64,000 bases of DNA from NCBI GenBank assembly GCA_963921795.1, contig OY997642.1:3212944-3276943 (forward strand). The letters are read 5' to 3'. The position numbers and the translations under genes are program-made. The stretch is from Nannobrachium achirus. Lineage: Eukaryota; Chordata; Actinopteri; Myctophiformes; Myctophidae. The notes under the pieces were generated by a model. The model was not told where the DNA came from and did no database searches. It worked only from the letters and a program-made list of their open reading frames with translations. Shown in pieces: positions 62,711 through 64,000 of the stretch. Each line of letters opens with the position of its first letter. Within the stretch, counting starts at the first letter, position 1.

Positions 62711-63197
62711 ATGGTTTATTATGTATTGAAGTCATAAAAAGAACAAAATACAAGACACCGTTTCAAAGGTCCTGTATCCTAAAATTCATTATTGTTCTTT
62801 TATTACGACCGCAGGTCGCAGTTTACTATCAAACCGTCACATCTTGACCCTATCTGTACTTACGTACGTATAATGGTTTATTATGTATTGAAGTCATAAA
62901 AAGAACAAAATACAAGACACCGTTTCAAAGGTCCTGTATCCTAAAATTCATTATTGTTCTTTTATTACGACCGCAGGTCGCAGTTTACTATCAAACCGTC
63001 ACATCTTGACCCTATCTGTACTTACGTACGTATAATGGTTTATTATGTATTGAAGTCATAAAAAGAACAAAATACAAGACACCGTTTCAAAGGTCCCGTA
63101 TCCTAAAATTCATTATTGTTCTTTTATTACGACCGTAGGTCGCAGTTTACTATCAAACCGTCACATCTTGACCCTATCTGTACTTACGTACGTATGT
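62711..63197. repeat. 162-bp tandem repeat, three units
   Basis: Units start ATGGTTTATTATGTATTGAA at 62711, 62873 and 63035. Each ends TGTACTTACGTACGTA. Only two differences are noticed, both in unit 3 (GGTCCCGTATC, CGACCGTAGGTCG). Each unit contains the small hairpin CGACCGCAGGTCG. Confidence 0.95.
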
Positions 63198-63234
63198 GTA
63201 AAGCTTGTCTTTTTTGTTGATTGACTCTCATGCT

Positions 63235-63425
63235 CTGACATCACTGTGATATCAGGGGAACCAAATCCCTTTTATGCCCATACAGTATAAGGAGATCCCT
63301 GTGATGCCAGGGGATCCAAATCCCTTTTATAGGACATATATACATAGATGGAGATCCCTGATGTCATCAATATTAAGCCCATATCTGTGAATATCTATGG
63401 GTATATTGGGGTCTCAATATGCTGT
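63235..63425. repeat. degenerate relative of duplication A, inverted
   Basis: GATCCCTGATGTCATCAATA, TTAAGCCCATATCTG and CCAAATCCCTTTTATG are the inverse of motifs in 23456-23785. An inner direct repeat (GGGGAACCAAATCCCTTTTA, GGGGATCCAAATCCCTTTTA) is present. Confidence 0.7.
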
Positions 63426-63485
63426 ATGGGTAAATGGTCCAATATACATCACTGACCTAACCCTCGCCCTTTATCCCACAACCTT

Positions 63486-63592
63486 AATTAGAATCGCCCC
63501 GTGTGTTTGTGTGTGTGTTTGTGTGTGTTTCCATCTGTATAATTAGAATCGCCCCGTGTGTTTGTGTGTGTGTTTGTGTGTGTTTCCATCTG
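63486..63592. repeat. 55-bp tandem duplication
   Basis: AATTAGAATCGCCCCGTGTG, TTTGTGTGTGTGTTTG, TGTGTGTTTCCATCTGT occurs at 63486 and 63541. From 63595 to the window end I see no gene or known repeat. Confidence 0.9.
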
Positions 63593-64000
63593 TAACTCCA
63601 CGTTCAGCAGTTGTTCAATTGTCTAAAAAACATAATACAAAAATCAATAACGCATGTACCTTGCCCAACATCAACTTTATCACCTTCAGATGTGTCTCTA
63701 CTTCTCATAATCCCCAAATGTTTAAAATATTTTCCCAAATTTTGGCCTGTAGGCGGCTTTGTCCTGTGATGCGATTTACATCACAAATGGGCGTCACCAA
63801 GCAGCGCACTCCCAGTCCGGGGGCAATTCCAGAGAGAGCAACATCACAGTCTGTCTGCTTCACACCAAGGGGGACTAACAGGCACACACACAAAGGGGCC
63901 AGGCCCCTGCAGGGGGCTGTAGGCTAGTTGTATATTAAGTATAAACATTAGGAGATTGCAGGCTGAGGTCCTTTAGTATCCAATTCAACTTTAGTCGGGG

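Overview
The window looks like euchromatic but very repeat-rich DNA from a teleost fish. The evidence is vertebrate-type split exons of a dnajc1 orthologue, an intronless klhdc3-like gene, and a dense load of fish-style non-autonomous DNA transposons (hAT-like elements with CAGTG-type or TAGGGATG ends and 8-bp target duplications, AGGGCTGT-ended elements, long foldbacks). There are also LINE and BEL/Pao relics, a young Ty3/gypsy element, and many mini- and microsatellites. Nothing is organised as operons.

Layout. 1-3.6 kb: the last three coding exons of dnajc1 (+), with repeats in the introns. 3.6-11.4 kb: poly-C tracts, two MITEs of one family, a 54-bp minisatellite of about 39 units, several hairpin-bearing MITE pieces, and 42-bp and 65-bp minisatellites. 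11.5-12.6 kb: an intact intronless klhdc3-like ORF. 12.6-14.7 kb: a dispersed repeat carrying a 383-bp miniature LTR retrotransposon (TRIM), then microsatellites. 15.1-16 kb: a decayed BEL/Pao gag. 16.5-21.5 kb and 42.1-49.8 kb: two arrays of the same ~306-bp satellite, about 11 kb in total. 21.5-41.9 kb: nested MITEs, foldbacks and minisatellites, a 2-kb inverted repeat split by a 1.7-kb hAT-like insertion, and a 5'-truncated LINE. 52-54 kb: foldback and hAT-like elements. 54.0-54.5 kb: one exon of a gene for a T5orf172/GIY-YIG-like domain (minus). 54.8-62.5 kb: a complete Ty3/gypsy element (minus) with a 1790-codon gag-pol frame and two 1135-bp LTRs in which I see no difference. 62.7-64 kb: short tandem repeats.

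Most likely functional host coding sequence: the dnajc1 exons, probably the klhdc3-like ORF, and possibly the T5orf172-like exon. Everything else that is strongly supported is mobile or tandem DNA.

Most novel signals. (1) About 18 copies or pieces of an ultrashort (up to ~80 bp) hairpin occur inside several otherwise different MITE families, with paired changes in both arms. (2) A TRIM has a primer site matching tRNA-His and a tRNA-like Pol III box A/box B unit inside each LTR. Its LTR ends (TGTGACGG...CCGTTACA) are the same as those of the intact gypsy element 40 kb away. (3) A T5orf172-like gene lies next to that gypsy insertion. Judgements rest on reading the sequence; family names are from remembered motifs, not database searches.
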